Of a stretch of 64,000 nucleotides of DNA, positions 34,938 to 44,148 are shown in pieces. The notes below the pieces were generated by a model that saw nothing but the letters and a program-made list of their open reading frames with translations, was not told the DNA's origin and ran no database searches. Made by a program: the position numbers and the translations under genes. The DNA comes from Acidobacteriota bacterium (GTDB lineage Bacteria; Acidobacteriota; Terriglobia; Terriglobales; Acidobacteriaceae): assembly GCA_013289765.1 (NCBI GenBank), contig JABCZI010000009.1, forward strand, positions 124,001 to 188,000, in the 5' to 3' direction. How positions within the stretch are numbered: position 1 is the stretch's first letter; each line of letters opens with the position of its first letter.

Positions 34938-35834
34938 TTAACTGCGTAGCAGGGGACGCGTTAAGCACGTCGGGCCGCCGCTGCCGTTGATGCACAGTTC
35001 AGAGCCAGGAAAGGTGCGCACATCGAATCCAGCTTGGCGGAGGCGGGCGTTGGTGCTGCGATTCTCTTCGATGGCAAGCAAGCGATTATTGCCCAAGGCG
35101 AGGACGTTGCATGCAAGCCTGTCACGCTCGGAAGGATCGATCTCGATGAATTTGAATCCGCGGGACTTTAGCAGTTCGACAGTCTCGACTGCGAGCCAGG
35201 ATAGGTTAACCAGCGCAGTGTGGTCGTCGAGCAGGCTGATCAACGACATCAGATGCAGGCAAGCGGATGGCCCCGGGCCGTAGGGTAAAGGTGCGGATAG
35301 AACTTCGATACCTTTGGGGGCGAGAAGGTCGCGCATCTGGCGAATGCCGACGGCGTTGGTGCGGTAGCCGTGGCCGATCAGCAGCGTTTTCGAATCCAGC
35401 CAGAGAATGTCTCCGGCTTCGGTAGTGCCTGGAGCCGTGATTTTGCCGAAAATCGGGATGCCCAAACTCTCGCAGAACAAGGCGTGGTGCTGGCCTTCGG
35501 CTACGCGGTTCAGCTTGCCGGGCCGCATCATAATCAATCCGAAGTCGGTGGGAAGAGATGCGTCGTGGGCATAGACAGCGTCGAGCGAGAAGTCGGCCGC
35601 AGAGGAAATCGCAATAATTTCTGCTCCAGCGGATTTCAATTCGCGGCAGACAATTTCGTGGTCTTCCTGGGCTCTGGCGAAGTCTGGGGCGCGTTGGAAA
35701 CCCAGTTCCTGCCAATGCGCGACGCGATCCGCCTGGTTCCAGCCTGCGGTGCGGGGCGAACAAACCATCACGAGCTGCAGCGCTCCAACCATGGAGTGCC
35801 CGTTAAAATGCATGCTGGTTGGCGCCTGTAGCAT
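34938..35834 (-). CDS. Amidinotransferase-fold hydrolase (dimethylargininase/DDAH-like)
   Basis: About 298 aa. DAVYAHDASLPTDFGLIMMRPGKLNR, GTTEAGDILWLDSKTLLIGHGYRTN, the His motif CLHLMSLISLLDD and the C-terminal Cys in GGPTCLTRPL fit DDAH-type enzymes of the amidinotransferase superfamily. Likely hydrolysis of methylarginine or a related guanidino compound. Start ATG at 35834; an ATG at 35813 is also possible. Divergent from the DUF427 gene. Confidence 0.85.
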   Translation of the reverse strand: MLQAPTSMHFNGHSMVGALQLVMVCSPRTAGWNQADRVAHWQELGFQRAPDFARAQEDHEIVCRELKSAGAEIIAISSAADFSLDAVYAHDASLPTDFGLIMMRPGKLNRVAEGQHHALFCESLGIPIFGKITAPGTTEAGDILWLDSKTLLIGHGYRTNAVGIRQMRDLLAPKGIEVLSAPLPYGPGPSACLHLMSLISLLDDHTALVNLSWLAVETVELLKSRGFKFIEIDPSERDRLACNVLALGNNRLLAIEENRSTNARLRQAGFDVRTFPGSELCINGSGGPTCLTRPLLRS

Positions 35835-35880
35835 TTTGCCCCCCAATGTTATGAAACTGCCGAGCCACCTAGGAATCTAT

Positions 35881-36174
35881 ATGGGCATTATGGCAAAAGC
35901 AATGTGGGAAGGTGCGGTGCTGGCCGAAAGCAATTCCACGGTAGAGATCGAGGGAAATCAGTATTTTCCACCGCAGGCGATTCGCCAGGAATATTTCAAG
36001 GCGAGCGATGCGCACTCGGTGTGTCCGTGGAAGGGGACGGCGAGTTATTACGACGTTGAAGTTAACGGCATGCGGAATGCCGGCGCGGCCTGGTTTTATC
36101 CCGAGCCGAAGGATGCTGCGAAGCAGATCAAGGGGTATGTAGCGTTTTGGAAGGGAGTGAAGGTGGAGAAGTAG
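35881..36174 (+). CDS. DUF427 protein
   Basis: 97 aa. MWEGAVLAESNSTVEIEGNQYFPPQAI, then HSVCPWKGTASYYDVEVNG, AAWFYPEPKDAAKQIKGYVAFWKGV: the complete DUF427 pattern. Function unknown. An AGGA site 8 bp before the ATG at 35881 decides the start; the ATG at 35890 also fits the family. Confidence 0.9.
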   Translation: MGIMAKAMWEGAVLAESNSTVEIEGNQYFPPQAIRQEYFKASDAHSVCPWKGTASYYDVEVNGMRNAGAAWFYPEPKDAAKQIKGYVAFWKGVKVEK

Positions 36175-36209
36175 GTCACCGGGATTCGCGCTGAGAGGGT
36201 TGGCTCCAC

Positions 36210-36236
36210 GCTTTACTTTCTAGTATAATGTAAAGC
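36210..36236 (+). promoter_or_regulatory. Promoter with overlapping operator of the AbrB-VapC operon
   Basis: Perfect inverted repeat GCTTTAC (36210-36216) and GTAAAGC (36230-36236) flanks a consensus -10 TATAAT (36224-36229). The right arm touches the ATG, so a repressor bound here would block transcription. It also means a very short or absent leader. Confidence 0.65.
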
Positions 36237-36458
36237 ATGGCAACCGCGACTGTTTCCTCGAAGAATCAAATCGTGATCCCACGCGAAGCTCGCGACGCGC
36301 TCGATTTGAGGGCTGGCGACAAGGTTTTAGTGGTGGTGCGAGGAAAACGAGTTCTCGTACTGCAGAAACCGGAATCACACCGGCTCGCAATTCGAGGTGT
36401 GGCCGGAAAAGCATATCCCGCCCGGCATCTTCAGAAAGAGCGCCAGAGTTGGGAGTAG
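36237..36458 (+). CDS. AbrB/MazE-type antitoxin
   Basis: 73 aa. ATATVSSKNQIVIPREARDALDLRAGDKVLVVVRGKRVLVLQ is the swapped-hairpin AbrB DNA-binding domain; the C-terminal tail (AYPARHLQKERQSWE) would bind the toxin. Overlaps the PIN gene by 10 bp. Probably binds the inverted repeat at 36210-36236. Confidence 0.9.
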   Translation: MATATVSSKNQIVIPREARDALDLRAGDKVLVVVRGKRVLVLQKPESHRLAIRGVAGKAYPARHLQKERQSWE

Positions 36459-36901
36459 ATGGGCTGCGGACGTTTCTGCGAGGTCACCAGCGTATCGCGC
36501 TTGATACCAGCATCTTCATTTACCAACTGGAAGCCAATCCCCGCTACATTACTCTCGCAGACACAGTTTTTTCGTGGCTGGAAAGGCCCAAACATGAGGC
36601 CGTCACATCGACGATCACCATGACGGAACTCCTGGTTCCATCGTATCGAGACAAAGACGAGCACCAAGTCGATGAATTCTATGGCCTGCTCTCGACCTAT
36701 CCTAACTTGCGATGGATTCCGCCTGACTTGGAGACGGCGGATCTTGCGGCGCGGCTTCGGGCCGATTATCGCTTACGCACCCCGGACGCAGTGCAAGCCG
36801 CCACTGCCATCCAGTCACACGCGACGGGCTTCGTGACAAATGATCCAGCATTCGCGCGAATCACAGAGTTCAAGACAGCCGTGCTGGACCACTTTCTGTA
36901 A
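36449..36901 (+). CDS. VapC-type PIN-domain ribonuclease toxin
   Basis: 150 aa. The acidic PIN residues are seen as ALDTSIFIYQLEANP, MTELLVPSY, TPDAVQAATAI and FVTNDPAF. Start is a TTG overlapping the antitoxin end; the ATG at 36459 is out of frame. VapC toxins cut tRNA or rRNA. Pairing of a PIN toxin with an AbrB antitoxin is common. Confidence 0.9.
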   Translation: MGVDGLRTFLRGHQRIALDTSIFIYQLEANPRYITLADTVFSWLERPKHEAVTSTITMTELLVPSYRDKDEHQVDEFYGLLSTYPNLRWIPPDLETADLAARLRADYRLRTPDAVQAATAIQSHATGFVTNDPAFARITEFKTAVLDHFL

Positions 36902-36904
36902 CGG

Positions 36905-38377
36905 CTAGAATTCGATGTGGGCACGGAAGGTAGGAACCGCGACTGGTCCTCGATCGCGGTTATAGCCGGGGTTCTGAATATATTGAACGCCGGGGGCGAG
37001 ATAGATTCCGCGCCAGACGTGCACCGTGTAGTAGGACTCGACAATGTTCTCGCGGCCGTAGTTCAACTTTCCGTCGCCCAGAAGGAAGCCGAGGCCACCA
37101 TCGGCGAGATAAGTTTGGTGATCCTTGCAGATTGCGTTGGTCACGAACGCGATGCCGGCGCGATCCTGTTTCCGACGCCACCATGCGCCGTTCGCGCCTA
37201 ACCCTCCGGAAAAAGTTTGATCGACTTCGGTATAGGCGAACGATTCAGTTTTACCGTTATCCCATCCGAAGCGGCCGAATGCCGTCACGTAGCGCGTAAG
37301 GTTCTGCTCAATGTTGATGCCGAAACCATACTTGCGAGTGACATGCCAAGGATGGTTCGTAATCTCCGGAATCGGAGTCAGTCCCGCTTCGAAGTTGGCG
37401 ACGGCCTGCCGATAGATGCCCATGTTGGCGTGATTGACGTAGGCCAGAAGCCGGATCACTCCTGGTTTTTTCGGGATCAGACCGTGACGTAATTCGTATT
37501 CAAAGTTTTCTGCATGAACTTGCCAGGGTCTCCACACAAGATCGATGCCGTTCGCAACTTTCGGCATTAGAGCTTCAGCGAAGCGGAATCCCCAGTTGCG
37601 ATCTTCGAAATCAGCGGTGGCGCCGACGGTGTAGCCGCGCGTGTCGGCGGCATAGTCCCACGCGCCGTTATTGTCGATCGTCCAATTGTCGAATTGGAAA
37701 TGGGTATCGGAGCCTACCGAATTCACATCGAAGAAATCAGGCATGCCAAATTTGCCGAAGCGGACTTCCAAACGGCGGCGCGGCAATTCGTCAAACAGCG
37801 AGAGAAAACTCCGCTGGTTTTCGACTTTATCGTCGCTCAAGGCGAACACCTTGTGGATCATGCCTCGCCCCAGGTAGGGCGCCTTGCTGAGCAGAGGATT
37901 TCTCACAATATCGAGATCCGTATTACCGGCCAGTCCCAGGCCGGTGCTGAGAGCGGCGCCTCCGGCCTCTTCAATGTCTACGAGAAACTCGGTGGACTCA
38001 TTCAGCCGGAAGCCGGTGTAGAGCGTCATCAGCCGAGAGGTGGCTTTCTCGTAGTTTGGGTTCAGGCTGTTTGGTCCGCTGTAGGGCGCATGAAATGGAG
38101 GATGAGTTTGGAAAATAAAATTTGCCTGACCCGCGAGCCAGAGACGGGTGGTTTTGAAATGAGGAAACATTGCTTCGGGGTCCCCGCCTGGCGGCGGATC
38201 GCCAAGGTTGGCGTCCTCTTCCTGCAACGCGGGATCAGGCCTTGTCGCGGAAGGGGCTTCCGGCGATTGCTGCGCCAGTGCCGCTGTCGGCAGTCCGGGT
38301 CCAACAGCGATGGCGGCCCACAGTACCACTAGCAGCCGGTAAGTGCCTGGGTTCGCGTCTTGGGCATGTCGTTTCAT
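36905..38377 (-). CDS. Carbohydrate porin, OprB family
   Basis: 490 aa with a signal peptide (to LPTAALAQ near residue 36). Repeated beta strands ending in aromatic residues, and a C-terminal Phe (RAHIEF) typical for outer-membrane beta-barrels. GYNRDRGPVAVPTFRAHIEF and YLAPGVQYIQNPGYN match OprB C-termini. Outer-membrane uptake of sugars or other solutes. Two palindromes lie about 100-135 bp upstream. Confidence 0.88.
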   Translation of the reverse strand: MKRHAQDANPGTYRLLVVLWAAIAVGPGLPTAALAQQSPEAPSATRPDPALQEEDANLGDPPPGGDPEAMFPHFKTTRLWLAGQANFIFQTHPPFHAPYSGPNSLNPNYEKATSRLMTLYTGFRLNESTEFLVDIEEAGGAALSTGLGLAGNTDLDIVRNPLLSKAPYLGRGMIHKVFALSDDKVENQRSFLSLFDELPRRRLEVRFGKFGMPDFFDVNSVGSDTHFQFDNWTIDNNGAWDYAADTRGYTVGATADFEDRNWGFRFAEALMPKVANGIDLVWRPWQVHAENFEYELRHGLIPKKPGVIRLLAYVNHANMGIYRQAVANFEAGLTPIPEITNHPWHVTRKYGFGINIEQNLTRYVTAFGRFGWDNGKTESFAYTEVDQTFSGGLGANGAWWRRKQDRAGIAFVTNAICKDHQTYLADGGLGFLLGDGKLNYGRENIVESYYTVHVWRGIYLAPGVQYIQNPGYNRDRGPVAVPTFRAHIEF

Positions 38378-38474
38378 TTATTTGCTGTTCTGCTATTTGA
38401 CGTTCCGCACCCATGACCTTGCCGAAGGCAACAGATGGCGCTGGCTTGTAACTCTGCCCGCTCCTTTAATTGAA

Positions 38475-38512
38475 TGTGATTAATGTATCACAGCGAGTTA
38501 ACTATAGTTAAC
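38475..38512. promoter_or_regulatory. Two palindromes upstream of the porin gene
   Basis: TGTGATTAATGTATCACA (38475-38492; arms TGTGAT/ATCACA with 6-bp spacer, CRP/FNR-family-like) and the perfect 16-bp palindrome GTTAACTATAGTTAAC (38497-38512). Both are AT-rich islands in GC-rich surroundings, about 98-135 bp upstream of the porin start. Confidence 0.5.
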
Positions 38513-38651
38513 AATAGTAGCTGGCCGTTCCGGAGGTTAGGGAATCAGTCCTGCCGTCTGATTCCCTAAGCCCCGAGCCTGACCATGATTAGTTCGAGCC
38601 TACCCATGATTGGTTAAAGAGAGGTTACAAAGGCCAACACTGAGTGTTCTA

Positions 38652-38849
38652 TCAGTCTAATGCCAGCCATTGCATGCGGAGTTGCCGACTGCCGTCTTTG
38701 CCGGTGACCACGACCCAGTTCATGCGCAAAGGTTGCCGTTTCGTGTCGTCTGTCCACTGCTGCGGAACGGAAACTTCGTAACGGATTTCGCGCGCGAGCT
38801 GCGTCGTCGCCATCGTCATTGGTTTTGCAAGCAAAGTCATGCAAGCCAT
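38652..38849 (-). CDS. Small hypothetical protein
   Basis: 65 aa from the ATG at 38849 with a strong AAGGAGG ribosome site. MACMTLLAKPMTMATTQLAREIRYEVSVPQQWTDD, then a predicted beta-rich end (RMNWVVVTGKDGSRQLRMQWLALD). Not recognised. No partner gene is adjacent. Confidence 0.55.
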   Translation of the reverse strand: MACMTLLAKPMTMATTQLAREIRYEVSVPQQWTDDTKRQPLRMNWVVVTGKDGSRQLRMQWLALD

Positions 38850-39127
38850 TGTCCTGTCCTCCTTTCTGTGAGTGTCTACCATTCGGTTCGATGCCAGAAC
38901 TCGATGGGAGCAGTAAAAAGTTCATAAAGATTTGACCAGCGAGGCTTCGGATTTTGTTTCCAAACTCTTGAAGCATACTCCCTAGGGTTTGCACATGATG
39001 AATCCGGATCACGAAATGGAGTCGCCCGAAGAATTGGCGAAGACTTGATCGGCTTGGCCCGGGCTTATTTGAAATGAGTGGCGTGAACCGCGCGAAGAGA
39101 AAAGGGAAAACAGGGAAAGGAGCGAAG

Positions 39128-39218
39128 GAAAAAATAAAAAAGACAGCTCGGAGCCCCGAAGCTGTCTCTGTTTAAACCCTCCCGGTTAGAAGGGCAAGCT
39201 ACTAAAGCGAATGTACCT
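39128..39218 (-). ncRNA. Candidate small RNA on the - strand
   Basis: The 500-bp stretch 38850-39350 has no credible gene. On the - strand it holds a strong intrinsic terminator (39141-39167 followed by a T-run down to about 39130) with no - strand coding gene feeding it. Upstream, the - strand carries a stem-loop-rich stretch (CCGGGAGGG near 39180) and a weak promoter-like pair (TTCATG at 39247-39252, CAATAT at 39224-39229, 17-bp spacer). This would give a transcript of about 90 nt. Not matched to any RNA family I know. Confidence 0.35.
39129..39167 (-). terminator. Strong intrinsic terminator on the - strand
   Basis: AGACAGCT (39141-39148) and AGCTGTCT (39160-39167) form an 8-bp stem, extended by a CGG/CCG pair in the loop. 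Read on the - strand it is followed by TTTTTTATTTTTT. No such run exists on the + side. Confidence 0.8.
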
Positions 39219-39350
39219 CGGTCATATTGCAAGGTGATGGCGAAAACATGAACATCTGATTAATTGTGCGGGCGCGCTGCGATACGGCCGCTGCTATAGT
39301 AGTCCGTTGCCGCCAGATCACCGGCCCACGATTATTTCCCGGAGCACTTA

Positions 39351-40664
39351 ATGCCCTCCACCACATCGCGAAAAGTCGAGCAGTCGCGCCGGTTACAGCA
39401 ACGCGCCGAAAGCATGATTCCCGGCGGAGTGAATTCGCCAGTGCGTGCGTTTGGTTCGGTGGGTGGAGATCCTCCGTTCATCGTGCGCGGAAAAGGTTCC
39501 CACATTTGGGACGCCGATGAAAACGAGTTCATCGATTATGTCGGCTCCTGGGGACCGCTGATCCTGGGCCACGCGGCGCCGGATGTGCTCGATGCGATTG
39601 TGGGCGCAGCCTGCAACGGCACCAGTTTCGGAGCGTCGACCCCTTCCGAAGCTGATCTTGCGGAGTTGGTGCTGGCCGCGTTTCCGCCGATGCAGAAAGT
39701 TCGCTTCGTGAGTTCTGGAACCGAAGCCACCATGTCGGCGATCCGGTTGGCGCGCGCTTATACCAAGCGAAAATATATTGTGAAGTTCGAGGGATGCTAC
39801 CACGGGCATTCTGATTCTCTGCTGGTCAAGGCTGGTTCGGGCGTTGCGACTTTGGGCATTCCTGGATCGGCGGGCGTTCCCGAGGAGTTCACGCAGTTCA
39901 CGTTGGCATTGCCCTTTAATAACGTCAACGCCGTGGAGTATGCATTTCAAAAGTTCAAGCACCAGATTGCGTGCGTGATCGTCGAACCGGTGGTCGGGAA
40001 TATGGGATGCGTTCCGGCGGCCGACGATTATCTGGTTGCGTTGCGAATGATCACCGAGCGCGAAAAATCCGTGCTGATCTTTGATGAGGTGATGACTGGA
40101 TTTCGCGTCGCGTTCGGCGGAGCGCAGGAGTTGTACAGCATTCGCCCGGACCTGACGACGATGGGCAAGATTATCGGCGGAGGTCTGCCGGTGGGCGCTT
40201 ACGGCGGATCGAGCGAGATTATGAACCTCGTGGCGCCGCTCGGCCCAATGTATCAGGCGGGCACGCTGTCTGGTAATCCGCTGGCCATGGCGGCGGGATC
40301 CGCAATGTTGCGGCATCTGCGCGATCGGAAGCAGGAGATTTATCCCCGCATCGACAAGTTAAGTAGAGAATTGGTCGAAGGCGTCGCCGCTGCCGCCAAA
40401 GATGCTGGTGTGCCGCTCTGCTACAACCGTGTCGGCTCAATGTTTACGTGGTTCTTTACCCCCGGGCCGGTGACGGATTGGGACTCTGCCTCGAAGTCGA
40501 ATACTGAAGCATTCGGGAAATTCTTCCGCGCCATGCTCGATAGCGGCGTATACCTGCCTCCATCGCAATATGAAGCGGCATTTTTGAGTGCGACGCACAC
40601 GGAAGAGGATGTGCAGCGAACCATAGCCGCCGCGAAGCAGGCGTTCGCAGCAATGAAGCGCTAA
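39351..40664 (+). CDS. hemL: Glutamate-1-semialdehyde 2,1-aminomutase
   Basis: 437-aa PLP enzyme making 5-aminolevulinate for heme in the C5 route. [46 protein letters not shown], and the PLP lysine in [17 protein letters not shown] near residue 272. Ribosome site GGAG before the ATG. Ends 4 bp into the convergent deacetylase gene. Confidence 0.97.
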   Translation: MPSTTSRKVEQSRRLQQRAESMIPGGVNSPVRAFGSVGGDPPFIVRGKGSHIWDADENEFIDYVGSWGPLILGHAAPDVLDAIVGAACNGTSFGASTPSEADLAELVLAAFPPMQKVRFVSSGTEATMSAIRLARAYTKRKYIVKFEGCYHGHSDSLLVKAGSGVATLGIPGSAGVPEEFTQFTLALPFNNVNAVEYAFQKFKHQIACVIVEPVVGNMGCVPAADDYLVALRMITEREKSVLIFDEVMTGFRVAFGGAQELYSIRPDLTTMGKIIGGGLPVGAYGGSSEIMNLVAPLGPMYQAGTLSGNPLAMAAGSAMLRHLRDRKQEIYPRIDKLSRELVEGVAAAAKDAGVPLCYNRVGSMFTWFFTPGPVTDWDSASKSNTEAFGKFFRAMLDSGVYLPPSQYEAAFLSATHTEEDVQRTIAAAKQAFAAMKR

Positions 40665-41374
40665 GTCCTTATCTGCTGCATCATCTGCGGTATCGTCACG
40701 AACTCATACCCTTCACTCTTATAGCGGGCGATCAGATTATCCGTAGCCATTACGGTTTGCGAGCGATCCGCTCCAATCTGCTTATGACCTCCATCGTGCA
40801 GGAGGATTACGTCGCCGCCGTGAATCTGGCTTGAGACTTTGCCCTCGATCACGGCGGCCGGCGGGGCGTTCCAATCGTAGCCCGTCACGTTCCACATGAT
40901 AGGTTCAAGCCCGAGTTCACGCGCCACGCGCAGAACGGCGGGCCTGCGGCCTCCGAATGGCGGGCGGAAGAGATTGGAGTGTTGGCCGAGCGCATCCTCT
41001 AGCGCGGAGCGGCATTGTGCAAGTTCCCGGCGGATTTCACCTGCGCTCTTGAAAGTCAGAAAAGGATGACTGAATGTGTGATTGCCGGCCACGTGGCCCG
41101 CTTGAACAATTTCGCGGGCGATCTCCGGACGTTCTTTAACGTAACGTCCAATCAGAAAAAAAGTTGCCTGCACGCCGTGCCGGGCGAGGACTTCCAGCAA
41201 CCGCAGAGTGTGCGGATCGTTGGGACCATCGTCGTAAGTGAGTGCGAGTTGCCGCGAACCGCGCGGCAGGCCTGTGAAAGTTTGGCCATACCATTGCCCC
41301 GTCGGCGACATGGACTGATAGCCTCCAGCGACAGCGGCCGCAGCGGAGATGGCGGAGACGACATAGCCAATCAT
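40661..41374 (-). CDS. Polysaccharide deacetylase (NodB-like)
   Basis: 237 aa with an N-terminal membrane/signal segment ([19 protein letters not shown]). The NodB catalytic motifs are [30 protein letters not shown], and ILLHDGG near the end. De-N-acetylates peptidoglycan or another envelope polysaccharide, anchored at the membrane or secreted. Confidence 0.92.
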   Translation of the reverse strand: MIGYVVSAISAAAAVAGGYQSMSPTGQWYGQTFTGLPRGSRQLALTYDDGPNDPHTLRLLEVLARHGVQATFFLIGRYVKERPEIAREIVQAGHVAGNHTFSHPFLTFKSAGEIRRELAQCRSALEDALGQHSNLFRPPFGGRRPAVLRVARELGLEPIMWNVTGYDWNAPPAAVIEGKVSSQIHGGDVILLHDGGHKQIGADRSQTVMATDNLIARYKSEGYEFVTIPQMMQQIRT

Positions 41375-41552
41375 GCAGGGATTGTAAATCGTCGATCGTT
41401 GATTTCCCGACTATCGATTGGCGCACCGGGTCGGGCTCAATCAGCAATCCTCAGTCAACAGTCTTCAATCGAAATTCCGGGTGTTAACTCTTCCCGCAAT
41501 TGCCACTCGGCGCTATCCGAGATATCCTGCCATTTCCGATTCTTGCGAAATC

Positions 41553-42218
41553 ATGGCTAATCTTTTCGAACTGCCACGTTACATTGCTGTGGAGGGTCCC
41601 ATCCGAGTGGGAAAGAGTACGCTGGCCCGCATATTGGCCGAGCGCTTAAATGCACAGCGCGTGATGGAGCCTGAGTCCAATCCATTTCTCGGCGCGTTTT
41701 ATGAGGGCGAACGGGGCGCCGCGTTTCAGGCGCAGTTCGAATTTCTGGTGCGGCGCTTCGAGCAATTGCAGGCCCTTGACCTGGGACCAACGTCGCAGAA
41801 GACGGTGGTGGCGGATTACATCATCGAAAAAGACAAACTGTTCGCCTGCCTGAACCTTACGGATCAGGAACTCGACACCTACAACCGTTACTACACCCAC
41901 TTCCGCGAGAGTCTGCCCACGCCCGACCTTGTAATTTATTTGCAGGCGACGCCTGAGGTGCTGAAGAAGCGGCTCAAGAAAAAGAATGCGCCGGGCGAGC
42001 GCGCGGTCAGCGATGACTATCTGGAAGAAGTGGTCAAAGCCTACGAGCACTTCTTTTTTCATTACACGTCTTCCGATCTGCTGATTGTGAACACGTCCGA
42101 TATCGATTTTGTCGACCGCAATGAAGACTTGCAGGAATTGCTTCGCAAGGTGACCGAGCCGATCAAGGGCACGCAGTATTTCTTGCCGCTGGGCGGGCAT
42201 GAGGCGGTGGGGGCGTGA
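41553..42218 (+). CDS. Deoxynucleoside kinase
   Basis: 221 aa. P-loop in AVEGPIRVGKST; MEPESNPFLGAFYEG carries the ERS-region acid; FLVRRFEQLQ; LPTPDLVIYLQATPEVLKKRLKKKN is the lid. Phosphorylates deoxyadenosine/deoxyguanosine or deoxycytidine for nucleotide salvage. The start is set at the ATG 41553, although the frame is open to 41418. Confidence 0.92.
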   Translation: MANLFELPRYIAVEGPIRVGKSTLARILAERLNAQRVMEPESNPFLGAFYEGERGAAFQAQFEFLVRRFEQLQALDLGPTSQKTVVADYIIEKDKLFACLNLTDQELDTYNRYYTHFRESLPTPDLVIYLQATPEVLKKRLKKKNAPGERAVSDDYLEEVVKAYEHFFFHYTSSDLLIVNTSDIDFVDRNEDLQELLRKVTEPIKGTQYFLPLGGHEAVGA

Positions 42219-42309
42219 AAACAGTCGTTGGAGGCTGGTTGTCGTAGCCAGCGGAACGCCTTCTCCTTGCGGACTGGTGGTAGAATTGCGCGGAATATGG
42301 AGGTGCCCC

Positions 42310-43926
42310 ATGCGCCCCACCACCGCCCTGCTCGCCTTGGTCCTGTGTGTCGTTCCGCTTGCGATAAGCCAGGAAGAGCATCATCACGAAATGACTGCAG
42401 AGGAGGTTGGTTCGGTCCACTTCCTCACTTCGTGCCGGCTCGATCTCACCGACCCTTTCAACCGCTCGGTCGCGATGCTGCACTCATTCCAGTATGAACA
42501 GGCGCGCCAGGCTTTTACGGAGATCTCCGAGCGGGATCCGCAATGCGCCATGGCGCAATGGGGCGTGGCCATGTCTCATTACCACGGGATGTGGGACAAC
42601 GGGGACACGGCGGCCGGCCGTCTGGCTCTGAATCAGGCAAGGCAGACTGCTGCTGGCAACGCGAAGACTACGCCTCGCGAGAACGCCTACATCGATGCGC
42701 TGGCTGAGATTTACCGCGAAGACGGTAAGGAGGCGTATGCGCACAGCCAGGCTTTTGAGCTGAAGATGGGCGCGCTGCAGGCGGCTAATCCGCAGGACGA
42801 TGAAGCGGCGATCTTTCATGCGCTGAGTTTGGCGATTACGGCGCCCAAGACCGACAAAACCTTTGCCAACCAACGCAAGTGCGGCGAGATTCTGGAACCA
42901 ATTTTCGCCAGGCAACCGCATCATCCGGGCATCGCGCATTACATCATCCACTGCTACGACAATCCGGTGCTGGCCGAGCAGGGTCTGGGGGCGGCTCGCA
43001 TCTACGCCAAGATCGCTCCCGCCTCCGCGCATGCGAACCATATGCCTTCGCATCTGTTCACGCGGGTGGGCTCGTGGGACGAATCCATCAGCTCGAACCT
43101 GAAGTCGGCGGAGCTGGCGGCCGCCGCGGAGGTCGATTCGAAGAACGGCGAAGCGCGCGATCAGCGGCTGCATGCCATGGACTACCTGGAGTACGCGGAG
43201 CTGCAGAGCGGACGAGTGAGCAAAGCGAAGGCTGTGCTGGATGAGATGAATGCGTTGCCGCCGGTTTCTGGGCTGACGCTTACTGGGAATTACGGAGCTT
43301 CGGCGATTCCTGCGCGCTACGCGATTGAACTGGGAAATTGGGAGCAGGCCAGCCAACTTCGCGTGGCGGAGGGCGTGCCTTGGGCGCAGGCGATTACTTG
43401 GACGGCGATCGGCATAGGAAGCGCTCGCTCGAAGAATCCGGAACGGGCGGTTCAAGCCGAACAGAAACTTGCCGACCTTCGCGATGCGATTGCGAAGCAG
43501 AATAACTCCTACTGGTCGAATCAAGTGGAAGTCGAGCGCCGCGAAGTGGCCGCATGGATTGCGGAACTGAATGGCAAGTCAGAGGATGCCTTGAAACTGG
43601 CACGTTCGGCCGCGGACTTGGAAGAGAGCATGGACAAGGCAGCGGTCACCCCGGGGGCTGTGACGCCTGCGCGGGAGATTGTGGCGGAACTGCTGATGAG
43701 CGGGCATCAACCCAAGGAATCGCTGGTGGAGTATCAAGCCGTGCTGAAGATTGCTCCCAACCGCTTTAATGCCTTGTACGGCGCAGCGAGGGCGGCTGAT
43801 GCCGCCGGGGATGCGACGACGGCCAGCGGCTATTTCCGGAAGTTGACCGAAGTTGCTGTTGGCGACGAGCGGCCTGAGCTGAAAACGGCGCGGCAGAAGC
43901 TGGTAGCGGTGAAGGCGCAGAGGTAG
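42310..43926 (+). CDS. Secreted TPR-repeat protein
   Basis: 538 aa from the ATG at 42310 with a GGAGGTG ribosome site; signal peptide MRPTTALLALVLCVVPLAISQ, then a short His cluster (EEHHHEM). TPR-like helical pairs throughout, for example SVAMLHSFQYEQARQAFTEISERDPQCAMAQWGVAMSHY. A His-rich stretch ARQPHHPGIAHYIIHCYD, continued by APASAHANHMPSHLF, could bind metal. Role unknown; such large TPR proteins are frequent in acidobacteria. Confidence 0.85.
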   Translation: MRPTTALLALVLCVVPLAISQEEHHHEMTAEEVGSVHFLTSCRLDLTDPFNRSVAMLHSFQYEQARQAFTEISERDPQCAMAQWGVAMSHYHGMWDNGDTAAGRLALNQARQTAAGNAKTTPRENAYIDALAEIYREDGKEAYAHSQAFELKMGALQAANPQDDEAAIFHALSLAITAPKTDKTFANQRKCGEILEPIFARQPHHPGIAHYIIHCYDNPVLAEQGLGAARIYAKIAPASAHANHMPSHLFTRVGSWDESISSNLKSAELAAAAEVDSKNGEARDQRLHAMDYLEYAELQSGRVSKAKAVLDEMNALPPVSGLTLTGNYGASAIPARYAIELGNWEQASQLRVAEGVPWAQAITWTAIGIGSARSKNPERAVQAEQKLADLRDAIAKQNNSYWSNQVEVERREVAAWIAELNGKSEDALKLARSAADLEESMDKAAVTPGAVTPAREIVAELLMSGHQPKESLVEYQAVLKIAPNRFNALYGAARAADAAGDATTASGYFRKLTEVAVGDERPELKTARQKLVAVKAQR

Positions 43927-44148
43927 TTCGTCCGGCGGCGGGCAGCCCCTGGTTCGTTAGTACAAGCATACGGGTGGGTCTTCGGGCGAAGGCTCTGCAA
44001 ACTATTGAAGGTAAAATATTTAAAGGCTCTTTGGTGGCTGTTACTAAGCGCTAGTTTTCGTAAGGAATCAAAGCTACAATGTTGTGAGCATCCCTGAAGA
44101 TGCTGAACAGGCTCTATCCGGCCTAGCCGGAGGGGCACTGGAGGAAAA

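Noticed and set aside
42484-43524. 346-codon - strand frame inside the TPR gene
   Set aside because: Arg-rich shadow translation, no domain.
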